The notes below the pieces were generated by a model that had not been told where the DNA came from, made no database searches, and saw only the letters and a program-made list of their open reading frames with translations. 64,000 bases of DNA from Qipengyuania vulgaris (lineage in GTDB: Bacteria; Pseudomonadota; Alphaproteobacteria; Sphingomonadales; Sphingomonadaceae). The position numbers and the translations under genes are program-made. The stretch covers positions 1 through 64,000 of the forward strand of contig NZ_WTYC01000005.1 of the NCBI RefSeq assembly GCF_009827325.1, in the 5' to 3' direction. Of this stretch, positions 24,648-34,672 are shown in pieces; position 1 is the stretch's first letter; each line of letters begins with the position of its first letter.

Positions 24648-25825
24648 GCTCCCTGATTGTCGCAGTAGCTGGCCCAAGCTGTCATCAACTCTCGCCGCTT
24701 GTCGAGTGCACGACCCCGGCGATATGCACGCTCAGTTGCCGAGCCGACCGCATGGGCCAGCGCCATTTCGACCACATCTCGAGGGAACTCGGTCGTATCG
24801 CCCGCCCAGTCACGAAACGCACTCCGCATACCGTGGACTGTAACGTCGCGTCCCATCCGCTTCAGGACGGCACTGAGCGACATATCGGAGAGTGACCGAC
24901 CACTTGGGGCAGCGAACACAACGTCTTTTCCCTCCAGACCTTCTTCGCGCACAGCCTGTAAGACAGATATTGCTGCCTCACTGAGAGGTACGACGTGGGT
25001 CTCGCTCGCTTTCATCCTCACCGCCGGGACTGACCACAGTTTCGCGTCTAGATCGACTTCACCCCAGGTCATACCGCGCACTTCGCCCGATCGTGCAGCC
25101 GTCAAAATGGTAAACTCCAGGGCTTTGGCCGCCATGCCTTCGCGCTTGCGAAGGGCCGCCATAAACGTGGGCATCTCAGCATAGGGAAGCGCGGCATGAT
25201 GTTTCACGGACGCCTTGCTGCGTTTTGGCAACAAGTGTTCGAGGTGACCGCGCATACGAGCCGGGTTCTCGCCGGTTCGCAGTCCCTTGGCCTTGGCGGC
25301 ATCAAGGACCTTTTCGATGCGGCCGCGCACTCTAGAAGCGGTCTCCTGCTTTTTCCCCCATATAGGCCGGACGCAGCGAAGAACATCATCGGTATCGACC
25401 TCAGCAATCGGAACTTTCGCAATCGGCTTGCCGTAGGTCTCCAGCGTATTGCGCCACTGCTGGCGATGTTTTGGATTTCGAAAGCCGCTCTCGATGTCGG
25501 CGACATACTGCTTGGCGAACTTCCCAAAACTCACCTGAGCCGCATTTTCCTCGCTCGCCCTCTTTCGCAAGATTCTCGGATCACGACCCTCAAGAGCTAG
25601 CTGACGCACCTCTGTCGCTTTCTCCCGAGCTTTGGCGAGCGAAACGTCTAGTGCAGACCCAAGGCCCAACTCGAAGCGTTCACCATTTACGGTTCCGATG
25701 AAGATCCATGAGCGCCCAGATTTGCGAATCCGGAGATAGAGCCCGCCACCGTCGGAGTGAACGCCTATCTTCTTGAGGTGTTCGACCTGTTTTACGTTGA
25801 GCTTGTTACGCGCGCGCGAGGACAT
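24644..25825 (-). CDS. P4-type tyrosine integrase (right element)
   Basis: A 393-aa recombinase with the N-terminal arm-binding DUF4102-like domain (GVHSDGGGLYLRIRKSGRSW, GSALDVSLAKAREKATEV) and a complete catalytic domain: Arg in TAARSGEVRGMTWGEVDL, HGMRSAFRDW, His in ALAHAVGS, and a nucleophilic Tyr near 368 in ERAYRRGRALDKR. Its 5' end is 183 bp from the tRNA-Ser 3' end, the expected layout for tRNA-targeting integrases. It differs clearly from the integrase at 802-2139, so the two elements are related by target rather than by recent duplication. Confidence 0.95.
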   Translation of the reverse strand: MSSRARNKLNVKQVEHLKKIGVHSDGGGLYLRIRKSGRSWIFIGTVNGERFELGLGSALDVSLAKAREKATEVRQLALEGRDPRILRKRASEENAAQVSFGKFAKQYVADIESGFRNPKHRQQWRNTLETYGKPIAKVPIAEVDTDDVLRCVRPIWGKKQETASRVRGRIEKVLDAAKAKGLRTGENPARMRGHLEHLLPKRSKASVKHHAALPYAEMPTFMAALRKREGMAAKALEFTILTAARSGEVRGMTWGEVDLDAKLWSVPAVRMKASETHVVPLSEAAISVLQAVREEGLEGKDVVFAAPSGRSLSDMSLSAVLKRMGRDVTVHGMRSAFRDWAGDTTEFPRDVVEMALAHAVGSATERAYRRGRALDKRRELMTAWASYCDNQGA

Positions 25826-26007
25826 GATTTCGCGACTTTAGCTGACACCAGTGTGCTGGCAAGCCATAAGTTCAGCCATAGTTGTGGCGCTGGTCTGGCG
25901 CGTTATGGTATGGACTTGCGTGAACGACAAATCGCCGAAAATCCACGGCATTCGGCCATTCGTCCGTGTCCGTATCGGTTCATAACGATGCATAGAAATC
26001 TGGCATC

Positions 26008-26097
<90 letters not shown>

Positions 26098-26234
26098 GCA
26101 TGCAGGGTGCGCTTGAATGGGCCTGGACCCGGGTCGAAGCGAGCGCGCCCATTAGCTGCAGGCACGACCCTTGCCAACCCCTTTCGCATGCGAAATCCGG
26201 GGATTCGCTCGGTGAAGTGCTTGTGTGACGGGCA

Positions 26235-26639
26235 ATGCATCCCATATCTTCATCAGATATGGACAGGGCAACGTTTTTCTCCGCACAAGCCGGTCGCACT
26301 CTCGAGGCACCGCGCCGCTCCCGCACACGCTTCACCATCGGCGATGTCGTTCGCCACAAAGCATTCGATTTTCGAGGTGTGATCTTCGATATCGATCCTG
26401 TCTTCGCGAATAGCGAGGAGTGGTATCAATCCATTCCCGAAGAGATACGTCCCGACCGCGAACAGCCCTATTACCATCTGCTCGCCGAAAGTGACGATAA
26501 TGACTACGTCGCTTATGTAAGCCAGCAGAACCTAATCGGCGATTCCCTGGCCGGTCCGGTTTCCCACCCCGAAGTCCATCGGTATTTCGAACAGTTTGAA
26601 AACGGGCGCTATCGGATGCGTCAAACCCTTACCCACTAG
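26235..26639 (+). CDS. hspQ: Heat shock protein HspQ
   Basis: A 134-aa protein whose residues 30-120 match the HspQ/YccV family: FTIGDVVRHKAFDFRGVIFD, PDREQPYYHLLAE, YVSQQNLIGD. HspQ modulates Lon protease specificity and was also described as a hemimethylated-DNA-binding protein. A start at Met9 (26259) is also possible, since the ribosome site for 26235 is weak. First core gene after the tRNA. Confidence 0.9.
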   Translation: MHPISSSDMDRATFFSAQAGRTLEAPRRSRTRFTIGDVVRHKAFDFRGVIFDIDPVFANSEEWYQSIPEEIRPDREQPYYHLLAESDDNDYVAYVSQQNLIGDSLAGPVSHPEVHRYFEQFENGRYRMRQTLTH

Positions 26640-26930
26640 GCTGTCGAAATGGGTGATAGAGGCCAGATCGCCGTTCAGCATTTTAGCCTACTCGCGGGCC
26701 GCAAGAAGTAGATAGCCCGCGATCCAAATTCCGCGATGACTGGGCTGGCCGACGAAAGCTATTGAGACGCAAGCCGCACAAAGACTTCCGATCCTTTCGA
26801 CATGCAGAGAGATCGGGCGAAGGCCGTACAGATCGATCCGAGGCACAACCGAGCCTTATACCAATTCTTCTAGTTCGCCGGATTGCGACTTCCCCTGAAC
26901 TTGAGATTTGGCGGGGCTTCGAGGCGTGGT
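26640..26930. other. Short gene-free region
   Basis: About 290 nt between hspQ and the small secreted protein gene on the opposite strand. No gene, RNA or clear terminator seen. Confidence 0.4.
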
Positions 26931-27302
26931 TCAGGATTTGCTCTTTGCGATCGCCTGCGCCAAACCGTGCGCGAGACTTGTCCATGAGCTCGGCCCAAGC
27001 TGCCTGTCCATCACGGATAGCTCGAGCCGGGCCAACAACACCCCGCTTTCGGCAAATGCGAGCGCCCGTGCCGTGCCGGTTGGACGGGCCTCGGCTTCAA
27101 TCTTGGAAACCAAGCCGAGATCGATTTCCTTCAAGGCGATCCTGAATATTTCGCACAATTCTTCTTCCGCCGCGCCCGCCCACTTCTCACCTGACAGATG
27201 ACAGGAGACCCGTTCAGCGCTCACGGGTTTGGAATAGCCCTGAGCGGCGCACGCCAAAAATGCCAATGCAGGCAGAAAGAGAATGCGGCGACGGAATTCC
27301 AT
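26931..27302 (-). CDS. Hypothetical secreted protein, 123 aa
   Basis: A signal peptide (RRRILFLPALAFLACAAQG) followed by about 100 residues with two Cys (VSCHLSG, ELCEIF) and a helical character. No family recognised. It starts 8 nt after the RTX protease stop, on the same strand, so it is the last gene of the secretion operon. Pseudomonas alkaline protease is encoded beside a periplasmic inhibitor of similar size, which makes an inhibitor role conceivable, but the sequence shows no similarity I can see. Confidence 0.6.
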   Translation of the reverse strand: MEFRRRILFLPALAFLACAAQGYSKPVSAERVSCHLSGEKWAGAAEEELCEIFRIALKEIDLGLVSKIEAEARPTGTARALAFAESGVLLARLELSVMDRQLGPSSWTSLAHGLAQAIAKSKS

Positions 27303-27310
27303 GCCACGGC

Positions 27311-29620
27311 TCAGGCGAAGACGGGATCGACGCCCGCGATCGGGTCTATCGCAGAAGCGGCTGGCGGCGGCGCTGCCTCTCCGAATGCAAGGAAGGAATA
27401 CGGGTTGAGCGAAGATTCAGGTTCCACTTCGGCAAACAGCACCGCATCTGCTCCGCCCACACCATCGGCATCGTAGAAGAGTTTTCCTGTCGCATACTGA
27501 TAGATAATCCGATCGTCGGAATCCATGGCCTCGGTGCCATAGACGAAGGCCGAAGGGTCGAGCGCGCCTTCCTGTTCGATCGAACTGAAAAGAGCGCCCC
27601 GATCCAGCCCGATCTTGTCGCCATTCTCGAAATCGGTGATCTTATCGGCATGCTGCAAGCCGAATGCAGTGAATACGAAGAGGTCATTCCCAACCCCTCC
27701 GCTTAGCAAGTCATTTCCGGCACCGCCATCAATGCGATCAGCGCCGTCGCCACCAAATATCTCGTCGTCATCTGCCTCGCCGAATATTTTGTCGTTTCCG
27801 CGCTCGCCATAGATAAGGTCCGAGCCTGAGCCACCGCGCACGGTATCGAACCCCTGGCCGGCAAAGATCGTATCCGCCCCAGTCCGGCCGAAGATCGTAT
27901 TGCTTCCCCATTCGCCTCGGATGGTATCGTTGCCGTCACCGCCGTCCAGGAAGTCGTTGCCCCCAGCACCACGGAGAAGGTCGCCCCCCGAACCACCTTC
28001 GAGCCTATCGTTTCCACCGTCGCCATAAAGGCGGTCATTGCCATTATTTCCGAGAAGGATGTCGTCACCGCTTCCGCCGAACAGGTTATCCCAACCGGCA
28101 CCGCCTTCGACAAGGTCCATATCGCTATCCCCGCGCAGAACATCGCTTCCGAACCCGCCCATCAGGTGATCATCGCCATCACCGCCGCGAACCACGTCCG
28201 GGTAGCGGCCGCTGTCGAGAATATCGTTACCGCTATTACCCCACAGGTAGTTCACGGCGTCGTTGCCAAAAATTTGGTCCGAACCTGAACCCCCGCGTGC
28301 ATCCTCGATGATCACGCCACGGGCAATTGCGACATTGCCAACGCTGCCGCCTATGTTCGAGTAGTGCTCGGCCCTCAAGTCGATAAGCTGGTCCGCGCCA
28401 AACCCGCTGTAATCGAGCGTATCGCGGCCGCCAGTGTCATACACCGTATATGCGATACGCGAGTAGAGCGTGGCATCGAAGATTTCCGGGGCACCGGAAA
28501 TATTGAACCCATAGATGGTATTGCCGGTCCGCGCATCTCCAGCGCCATACAAATTCTGGATCGCCACGATGTCAGCGAGCATCGGAGTGCCAAGCGGCGT
28601 GCGACTGTATCCGAGTTGCGAGAAGTAGCTATTCTCCACTTGATCGAAATAGCTCATGATCGTCGTTGCCCAACTATCGTTCAGATAGAGCGCGTCCGTT
28701 GCATAGCTTGCATTGCCGTTATAATTTCCGGCGTGACCGAGGCCCAGTGCATGACCAATTTCATGCACGTAGGTCTGGAAGCTGTAGTCATTGAGTTCGC
28801 TTCCGTACTGATTGACCCAATCGCTGCTGATATTGACGATAGAACTCGTGATCGTGCCGTCCCAGTATTGGACCATGGATTGCGCGTAAGCGCCAGGCTC
28901 GCTGTTTTGAAACGTGATATTGGTAGTAAATGAGCCAAAGGTCGGTGAAAAGCTTATATCGATCAGCGATTCCCAATAGCTGAGCGCTGTTAATGCGAGT
29001 TGCTCTTCAGCATTGCTGAGGCTGACGAACTCGTAAAAGATTGTCGAGGCGGAGAACGACCGTTCGTCGCCGCCCCAGTAACCCGCGGTAAGTTGGCCTG
29101 CTATCTCGTCCAAGGAATAGACTTGGAGTGGCTGAGCTTCGGTAACGGCCAGCGTATATTCGCCCGAGCTACCCCCATTCCAAGAGTCTGCTTCGATGTA
29201 GTAGGTGCCGGCGCTGTTCGCTGTGAAACGAAGAAGGGAATTTAGGTCTGTTCCACCGTCATCGTTTTCGGCCACGAGTGTCCCGTTTGAATCGTAAAGG
29301 CGGAGGTAAGTGTCGCCAACCGGCGTCGCGCCGCTACCTTCGAGCGAAACTGAAATGGTTTGATCTTCGCGCAACTCGATCCTGAACCAGTCGCTGTCGC
29401 CAACGGTTTCCAACATTTCCGTGACGCTTCCACCGACGGCGATATTCGCTGTGGTCGATGTATCGCTCGGGATATCGACACCATTCGCGAAAACCAGATC
29501 GTCACTGTTGTAGGCCCGTTCGCTGGAAAGCAAATAGAGCTCCGCCGACCCGTCGAAGGAGAGAATAGAATTATCCGATTTGCATGCACAGCACGCGCAG
29601 TTTTGATTTTGCGACAACAC
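27311..29620 (-). CDS. RTX serralysin-like metalloprotease secreted by type I pathway
   Basis: A 769-aa protein with no Sec signal. Order: N-terminal Cys cluster (NCACCACKSD), a PPC-like beta domain (about 55-160), and a metzincin catalytic domain with the zinc motif HEIGHALGLGH and Met-turn TIMSYFD. Next is a long block of glycine-rich RTX calcium repeats (about 440-660, such as GGSGDDILLGNNGNDRLYGD). The final region is acidic and Ala/Pro-rich and probably holds the type I signal. It would be exported straight to the medium and fold on binding calcium. The HlyD, ABC and TolC genes of a complete exporter lie directly upstream on the same strand. Confidence 0.93.
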   Translation of the reverse strand: MLSQNQNCACCACKSDNSILSFDGSAELYLLSSERAYNSDDLVFANGVDIPSDTSTTANIAVGGSVTEMLETVGDSDWFRIELREDQTISVSLEGSGATPVGDTYLRLYDSNGTLVAENDDGGTDLNSLLRFTANSAGTYYIEADSWNGGSSGEYTLAVTEAQPLQVYSLDEIAGQLTAGYWGGDERSFSASTIFYEFVSLSNAEEQLALTALSYWESLIDISFSPTFGSFTTNITFQNSEPGAYAQSMVQYWDGTITSSIVNISSDWVNQYGSELNDYSFQTYVHEIGHALGLGHAGNYNGNASYATDALYLNDSWATTIMSYFDQVENSYFSQLGYSRTPLGTPMLADIVAIQNLYGAGDARTGNTIYGFNISGAPEIFDATLYSRIAYTVYDTGGRDTLDYSGFGADQLIDLRAEHYSNIGGSVGNVAIARGVIIEDARGGSGSDQIFGNDAVNYLWGNSGNDILDSGRYPDVVRGGDGDDHLMGGFGSDVLRGDSDMDLVEGGAGWDNLFGGSGDDILLGNNGNDRLYGDGGNDRLEGGSGGDLLRGAGGNDFLDGGDGNDTIRGEWGSNTIFGRTGADTIFAGQGFDTVRGGSGSDLIYGERGNDKIFGEADDDEIFGGDGADRIDGGAGNDLLSGGVGNDLFVFTAFGLQHADKITDFENGDKIGLDRGALFSSIEQEGALDPSAFVYGTEAMDSDDRIIYQYATGKLFYDADGVGGADAVLFAEVEPESSLNPYSFLAFGEAAPPPAASAIDPIAGVDPVFA

Positions 29621-29726
29621 GTATCGACCCTTTAAATTCTGTCATTCAAACGGGACATGCGACATGCCCTCTCCTTGAAGAGGTTCATTCCACATCCACG
29701 ATTAGTAAGAGATTAAATCCACTTGA

Positions 29727-31082
29727 TTATTCTCGAAAAGCAGTTTCGCTTAGTCGTGTGATTGGTGTCAGGATATACTGGAGTACCGTCCGCTTGTCAC
29801 CCAACAGGCTGATGTCCGCGACCATACCGGGACCGATTGCCAGTTCCTGGCCTCCGGGACCTTCCAGGGCATTCTCCCGGGTAGTGACCCTCACCAGATA
29901 GTATATTTCACCCGATTGCGGATCCTGGATCGAGTCCGCTGAAATTGTCGAAACGGTCCCTTCCAGAGTGCCGTAGACTGCCTGATCATACGCGGTGATG
30001 CCGACCTTTGCCTTTTGACCGGTCCGTATGTTGCCGATGTCCTGCGGCGACACGCGTGCCTCGATTAGAAGACTGTCCTCTTGGGCGACCAGTTCGACCA
30101 ACGGTTCGCCAGGATTTACCGCGCTCCCCCTGGTTGTAACCAGAACCCGACTCACCTTACCTGCAATCGGAGCTCGCAATGTCGTGCGCTGGACGCGCTC
30201 CTGCAGCGCAGGGAGAGAACTTGATCGAGCTTCGAATTCGGCCTGGGTCACGGCAAGCTCACTAGCGGCCTGCTCACGCCAATCCTGACGTACACTGGCA
30301 AGATTGGCCACCGATTCCGCAACTTGAGCCTGTGCCCGCCCGAGCGAGGCGCGCGCGCCGGCAAGATCGCTGCGGGCGGTTGAAGCTTCGCTCTCGGCGC
30401 GGGCCAGGCTCATGCGCGGTTCGATACCGTTCTCAACGAGGGGGCGGATGGCGGCAAGTTCGGCCTCTGCGCGCGTCAACGTGCTCTGGCGCGAGTCTAT
30501 CGCGGCTTCGGCCTCCGCGACGCTCTGGCGCGAACGTTGCAGCTGCGCCTGTCCCGCGGAAAGAGCGCTGCGCAGGCTCGCCTGACGCGAAGAATAAAGA
30601 GCCCTTTCGATTTCCAGCTGGCGTGCAGCTTCCTCATCGGCAGGGGCAGGATAGCGGGGCGCGCGACCGGTCACTTCGGCAGTGAGGCGGGCGACCTTCA
30701 TGTCGAGCGCCTGCGCTGTGGCCTCGGTGCTGCCCAGATTGGCCCCGGTTTCCGTCGGATCGAGGCGCAGCAAGGGCTGGCCAGCAGACACGCTGTCACC
30801 TGGCCGCACGAGGATATCTTCCAGGATGCCACCTTCGAGGCTGGAGACGACCTGCAATTCGCTGCTGGCGATCACCCTGCCCATGCCGCGGACGGTGCGG
30901 TCGATTTCAGCAAGTGCTGCCCAGACGATGAAAACGACAAAGAAGAGCAGAATGCCCCAGAAGAGCAGCTTCGAAGCCTTACCCGGCTCGATATCGCCTA
31001 CAAAGTCCTCAAGGTGACGGTGCTGCTCGTCCTCCTCGATCACGATAGGCTCTTCGCGGCTTTCCTGGGGGAGCGTGTTCAT
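29727..31082 (-). CDS. Type I secretion membrane fusion protein (HlyD family)
   Basis: A 451-aa periplasmic adaptor. A short cytoplasmic head is followed by one membrane segment (LLFWGILLFFVVFIVWAALA, about 40-60), a barrel/lipoyl part (VVSSLEGGILEDILVRPGDS), a long coiled coil (about 125-285), and the returning beta-barrel (TLRAPIAGKVSRVLVTTRGS). It links the inner-membrane ABC transporter to TolC. Start overlaps the ABC gene by 4 nt. The RTX protease gene begins 106 nt downstream, so that cargo may also have its own promoter. Confidence 0.95.
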   Translation of the reverse strand: MNTLPQESREEPIVIEEDEQHRHLEDFVGDIEPGKASKLLFWGILLFFVVFIVWAALAEIDRTVRGMGRVIASSELQVVSSLEGGILEDILVRPGDSVSAGQPLLRLDPTETGANLGSTEATAQALDMKVARLTAEVTGRAPRYPAPADEEAARQLEIERALYSSRQASLRSALSAGQAQLQRSRQSVAEAEAAIDSRQSTLTRAEAELAAIRPLVENGIEPRMSLARAESEASTARSDLAGARASLGRAQAQVAESVANLASVRQDWREQAASELAVTQAEFEARSSSLPALQERVQRTTLRAPIAGKVSRVLVTTRGSAVNPGEPLVELVAQEDSLLIEARVSPQDIGNIRTGQKAKVGITAYDQAVYGTLEGTVSTISADSIQDPQSGEIYYLVRVTTRENALEGPGGQELAIGPGMVADISLLGDKRTVLQYILTPITRLSETAFRE

Positions 31083-32809
31083 GGTTGCTTGTTCCCCTGT
31101 GCGAGCTTTTCAAGCACGGCATCGCGCGGACCGTCGGCAACCACCTTGCCGCGATCCATTATGATGATGCGATCGACCAGTTGCAGCAAAGGCTGGCGGT
31201 GCGTCACCACCACGAGCGTGCGATTCTTGAGCTCGTCGCCGAGCCGGTTGATAAGATCGCCCTCGGTTTGCGCGTCCATCGCGCTGGATGGTTCGTCCAT
31301 GACGATTATGGGCGGCTTGCCAGCGAGAGCACGCGCGACTGCAATCGACTGGCGCTGACCGCCTGAAAGACCTTCCCCGCGGTCGACAAGCTTGAGATCA
31401 TAGCCGTTCGAGATACGTGAAACGAACAGATCGGTCCCGGATACGCGAGATGCGCGGAGCATCTCCTCGTCGTCGATGAACGGCCGTTCAAGCACGATAT
31501 TCTCGCGGATGGAGCCTGAGAACAGCGCAGGTTCCTGCAGGACCGATCCAATCTGCGCGCGCAGCGAATAGGGATCGAACTGGGCAAGGTCGACACCGTC
31601 GACCAAGACCATGCCCTCCTGCGGGGGGTAGAGTCCGAGCATCATCCGCGCGATGGTCGATTTCCCCGACCCGACACGGCCGAGTATAGCGACGTGCTGA
31701 CCCGGTTCGATCTTCAGATTGACGTTGTCGAGCGCCGGAGCGCTTCCCCCGGGGTAAGTGAACGACACTCCCCGCAATTCGATGGCGCCCGCAGTCGTGC
31801 CCATTTCCAGGGGTTCGGTTTCCGGGCCTTCCACCGGTTGATCCATCATCTGGCGAACATGGCGATAGGCAGTACGGGTTGCCGTCATCCTTCCCACCAG
31901 CTGCGAGATTTGCGCGAGCGGAGCTACTGCTCGACCCGCGAGAATGGAGCAGGCGATCAGGCCGCCCAAGGTCAGCTTGTTGTCCGCCACCTGGAAGACC
32001 CCGATGATCACCACGCCTGCATAGCTGATCATTCCGGCGGTCGTTGCGAAGGTGGTGCCCACAGAAGATATCAGGCGTTGCCGCAGATTGCTCTGCGCGT
32101 GCTCTCTCACTGCTTCTTTCCAACGGCGCTTGAGCATCCGCTCCGCGCCGGAAACCTTTACATGCTCAATGCTTCCGACCGTCTCGACCAATACCGATTG
32201 CTTGAGCAGTCCCTGCCCTAGCGTAGTAGCAGAAATGCGCTGCAATGCCGGTTGGGCGGCCAAACCGACCAATATCACCAGCGGGACCATCGCACCTGGT
32301 ACCGCTACAACCCATCCGCCAATTGCCGCGACCACGGCCAATGTGATGAAGATGAATGGAAGGTCGACGACCGCCACCAAAGTCGCAGAGGCAAAGAAAT
32401 CTCGAATGGTTTCCAATTCGCGCATCATACCGGTCAATTGGCCGGTGGAACCCTTGCGCAATTCCAGCCTCATCGAGGTCAGGCGGGCGAAGACATCCTC
32501 CCCGATTTCTTCATCGATCCGCGCACCGGCAAAGTCCACGAAATAGGCACGAAGCAACTTAAGAATGAAATCGAAGATCAGGATGATGCCGAGCCCGATC
32601 GACAGCGCCAGCAAGGAACCGTAGGCGGAGTTGGGCACCACCCGGTCATAGACCGTCATCGTGAACAGCGCGCTGCCGAGGCCGAAGATATTGATCAGTG
32701 CTGCAGCAAGCGCGACCTTCGAATAGGTGCGCCAGTTTCGCTTGATCGGCTCGGCCAGCCAATCGGCGATCCGCTTCTTCGGGACTTCGACGAGCGTCAT
32801 GTCGCTCAC
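31079..32809 (-). CDS. Type I secretion ABC permease/ATPase
   Basis: A 576-aa half transporter: a six-helix ABC membrane domain (about 30-310) and an ATPase domain with Walker A GRVGSGKST, signature LSGGQRQSIAVARAL, Walker B IIVMDEP and H-loop VVTHR. There is no N-terminal C39-like peptidase domain; its length matches PrtD of protease exporters. It drives export of the RTX protease. Overlaps of 4 nt with both neighbours show a tight operon. Confidence 0.95.
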   Translation of the reverse strand: MSDMTLVEVPKKRIADWLAEPIKRNWRTYSKVALAAALINIFGLGSALFTMTVYDRVVPNSAYGSLLALSIGLGIILIFDFILKLLRAYFVDFAGARIDEEIGEDVFARLTSMRLELRKGSTGQLTGMMRELETIRDFFASATLVAVVDLPFIFITLAVVAAIGGWVVAVPGAMVPLVILVGLAAQPALQRISATTLGQGLLKQSVLVETVGSIEHVKVSGAERMLKRRWKEAVREHAQSNLRQRLISSVGTTFATTAGMISYAGVVIIGVFQVADNKLTLGGLIACSILAGRAVAPLAQISQLVGRMTATRTAYRHVRQMMDQPVEGPETEPLEMGTTAGAIELRGVSFTYPGGSAPALDNVNLKIEPGQHVAILGRVGSGKSTIARMMLGLYPPQEGMVLVDGVDLAQFDPYSLRAQIGSVLQEPALFSGSIRENIVLERPFIDDEEMLRASRVSGTDLFVSRISNGYDLKLVDRGEGLSGGQRQSIAVARALAGKPPIIVMDEPSSAMDAQTEGDLINRLGDELKNRTLVVVTHRQPLLQLVDRIIIMDRGKVVADGPRDAVLEKLAQGNKQP

Positions 32810-34239
32810 AGCGGGACCTCTTCTTCCTGGATTTCCAGCACCTCGAGCAGGCGACCGGTGCGCAGCAACAAAATGTAGCGCGCCTGATCCAGTTCGGTCA
32901 GCGCGCGGATATAGGCACTAGCGGCATTGAGATAGGCATTTTGCGCATCCGCCACGTCGAACACCGATCCGCGAAGTGCCTCGAAACGGGCGACGACGAT
33001 ATCGCGCGATTGCCGTGCCGCCTTGTAGGCGGATTCCAGCGCGCGGATTTGCTCTTCTATCGCCTGTACGTCGGACCAGGCAATCGCAGCATCGCGGCGA
33101 GCCTCTTCACGTACTCGATCGGCGACTGCATCCGCTGCAACCGCCTCGGCTTCTGCAGCGCGAGCTCTCGACCAGACACCGCCGCCAAGAATACGCCAGT
33201 TGAAGTTGACAGTGGCGCGCGTGTCGTAATCGTTGCGCCCATCATCGAAAATTCCATACCGACCATTGTCCACTCGCGCGGTGAGGTCCGGGAACTTGTC
33301 CGCATCCGCCGCCCGCGCTTCCTGCTCGCGCGCCTCGGCGGATGCCTCTGCGCCTAACACCTGCGGAGCGGTCTCAGCGATGAAGATCGCATACTCCCGC
33401 GTATAGCGCGTGTCGTCGAGCAATGGAGGACGCAACAAGCGGTCGGGTGGCGCAAAGCCGCTGAGTTCTTCGAACCGGGCTTCCGCGCTGGCGAGCTGGC
33501 GGCGTGCCTGTGCGAGCTGGACAAGGCCCTGTGAACGCAGGCTGGCAACACGCGCCCGATCACCTTCGGCGGATACGCCGCGCTCGATGCGGGTCTCCAC
33601 CGCTTCACCGAGCCCGTCCTGCGCTGCAACAAATCCTTCGATTAAGCGTACTAGGGCTTGATAGCCGAAGACCTGTGTCCAGGCAGCGACCATGTCTCCC
33701 GCCACCTCTCCCGTCCTTGCCTCCCGCTCAAAGCCTGCCGCGCGCAGCCGAGCAGCAGCCGAGCGGACACGGCCATCAGTCCGGCCGAAATCGATCAAAG
33801 GTTGCGCGATGGAAAAAGTAAAATCCACGCGCTCACGCGGTCGTGACCGTTCGATCAGATTGAACGGATCGTCTGAGAAATTACGTTCAAGCGTTTTGAA
33901 CGCCGAGACGCCGACGTCGATTGCTGGCAGATACCCTGCCCTTGCCTCTCCGACCCTCGCCCGCGCAGCATCTTGCAAGGCGCGCGCCTCGCGACCGACT
34001 GGGCTTTGTTTCAATGCAGCCGCGACGATCGTGCGAAAGGTCTCCGGGTCCGCTGTCGTATCCTCGAGGCCTAAGACAGGATCGTTCGCGAAATCGATGG
34101 CTAGCGGCTTGGCTTCCGGTTCGGGCAGCGCCGGATCGCGACCAGCTTGAATCGCCACATCCTGCGCACGCAACTGAGCATCGCCAACTGCAGTCAGCGA
34201 AACGAACGCAACGACGCAGGCTTGGGCAAGCTCCCTCAT
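32806..34239 (-). CDS. TolC-family outer membrane channel of the type I system
   Basis: A 477-aa outer membrane efflux protein with a signal peptide (about 1-25) and two TolC repeats rich in Ala/Arg/Glu helices, including DVGVSAFKTLERNFSDDPFN and FDVADAQNAYLNAASAYIRA, characteristic of the LapE/TolC group. It forms the outer pore for RTX export. First gene of the four-gene exporter-plus-substrate operon, 4 nt overlap with the ABC gene. Confidence 0.92.
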   Translation of the reverse strand: MRELAQACVVAFVSLTAVGDAQLRAQDVAIQAGRDPALPEPEAKPLAIDFANDPVLGLEDTTADPETFRTIVAAALKQSPVGREARALQDAARARVGEARAGYLPAIDVGVSAFKTLERNFSDDPFNLIERSRPRERVDFTFSIAQPLIDFGRTDGRVRSAAARLRAAGFEREARTGEVAGDMVAAWTQVFGYQALVRLIEGFVAAQDGLGEAVETRIERGVSAEGDRARVASLRSQGLVQLAQARRQLASAEARFEELSGFAPPDRLLRPPLLDDTRYTREYAIFIAETAPQVLGAEASAEAREQEARAADADKFPDLTARVDNGRYGIFDDGRNDYDTRATVNFNWRILGGGVWSRARAAEAEAVAADAVADRVREEARRDAAIAWSDVQAIEEQIRALESAYKAARQSRDIVVARFEALRGSVFDVADAQNAYLNAASAYIRALTELDQARYILLLRTGRLLEVLEIQEEEVPL

Positions 34240-34387
34240 GTCCGTCCTTTATCCCCTTATTCCTCCGCCTTAACAGCAAGTTTCCCGGGTGGCACTAACA
34301 TTCCGAAGACGTGAACAATTTGGATAAGGAATAATGCAAATAGAAGATAGATTTCGAACAGTTGTGCGAGGTTAGTAGAAAAGATAG

Positions 34388-34463
34388 TGGTGCCGCTTAG
34401 GTGACTCGAACACCTGACCCCATCATTACGAATGATGTGCTCTACCAACTGAGCTAAAGCGGC
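34388..34463 (-). tRNA. tRNA-Thr(CGT)
   Basis: A 76-nt cloverleaf with acceptor GCCGCTT paired to AAGCGGC, encoded CCA, anticodon loop TTCGTAA and T loop TTCGAGT. It lies 23 nt from tRNA-Cys on the same strand. Confidence 0.97.
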
Positions 34464-34486
34464 ACATTCTCTCTTGCCAAGAGAAG

Positions 34487-34560
34487 TGGAGGCCCGAGCC
34501 GGAATCGAACCGGCGTGCAAGGATTTGCAGTCCTCTGCGTAACCACTCCGCCATCGGGCC
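34487..34560 (-). tRNA. tRNA-Cys(GCA)
   Basis: A 74-nt cloverleaf with acceptor GGCCCGA paired to TCGGGCC, discriminator T, encoded CCA and anticodon loop CTGCAAA. Probably co-transcribed with the adjacent tRNA-Thr. Confidence 0.97.
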
Positions 34561-34672
34561 TCGCCCGCCCTATCGAACGGGAAGCGGCCCACTAGCGATT
34601 CTGCCGAAGCAATGCAATCGCCTTACGTAACGTCAGGCTGGACGACGCGCCGGACAGGGGCGATGGAGCAGC

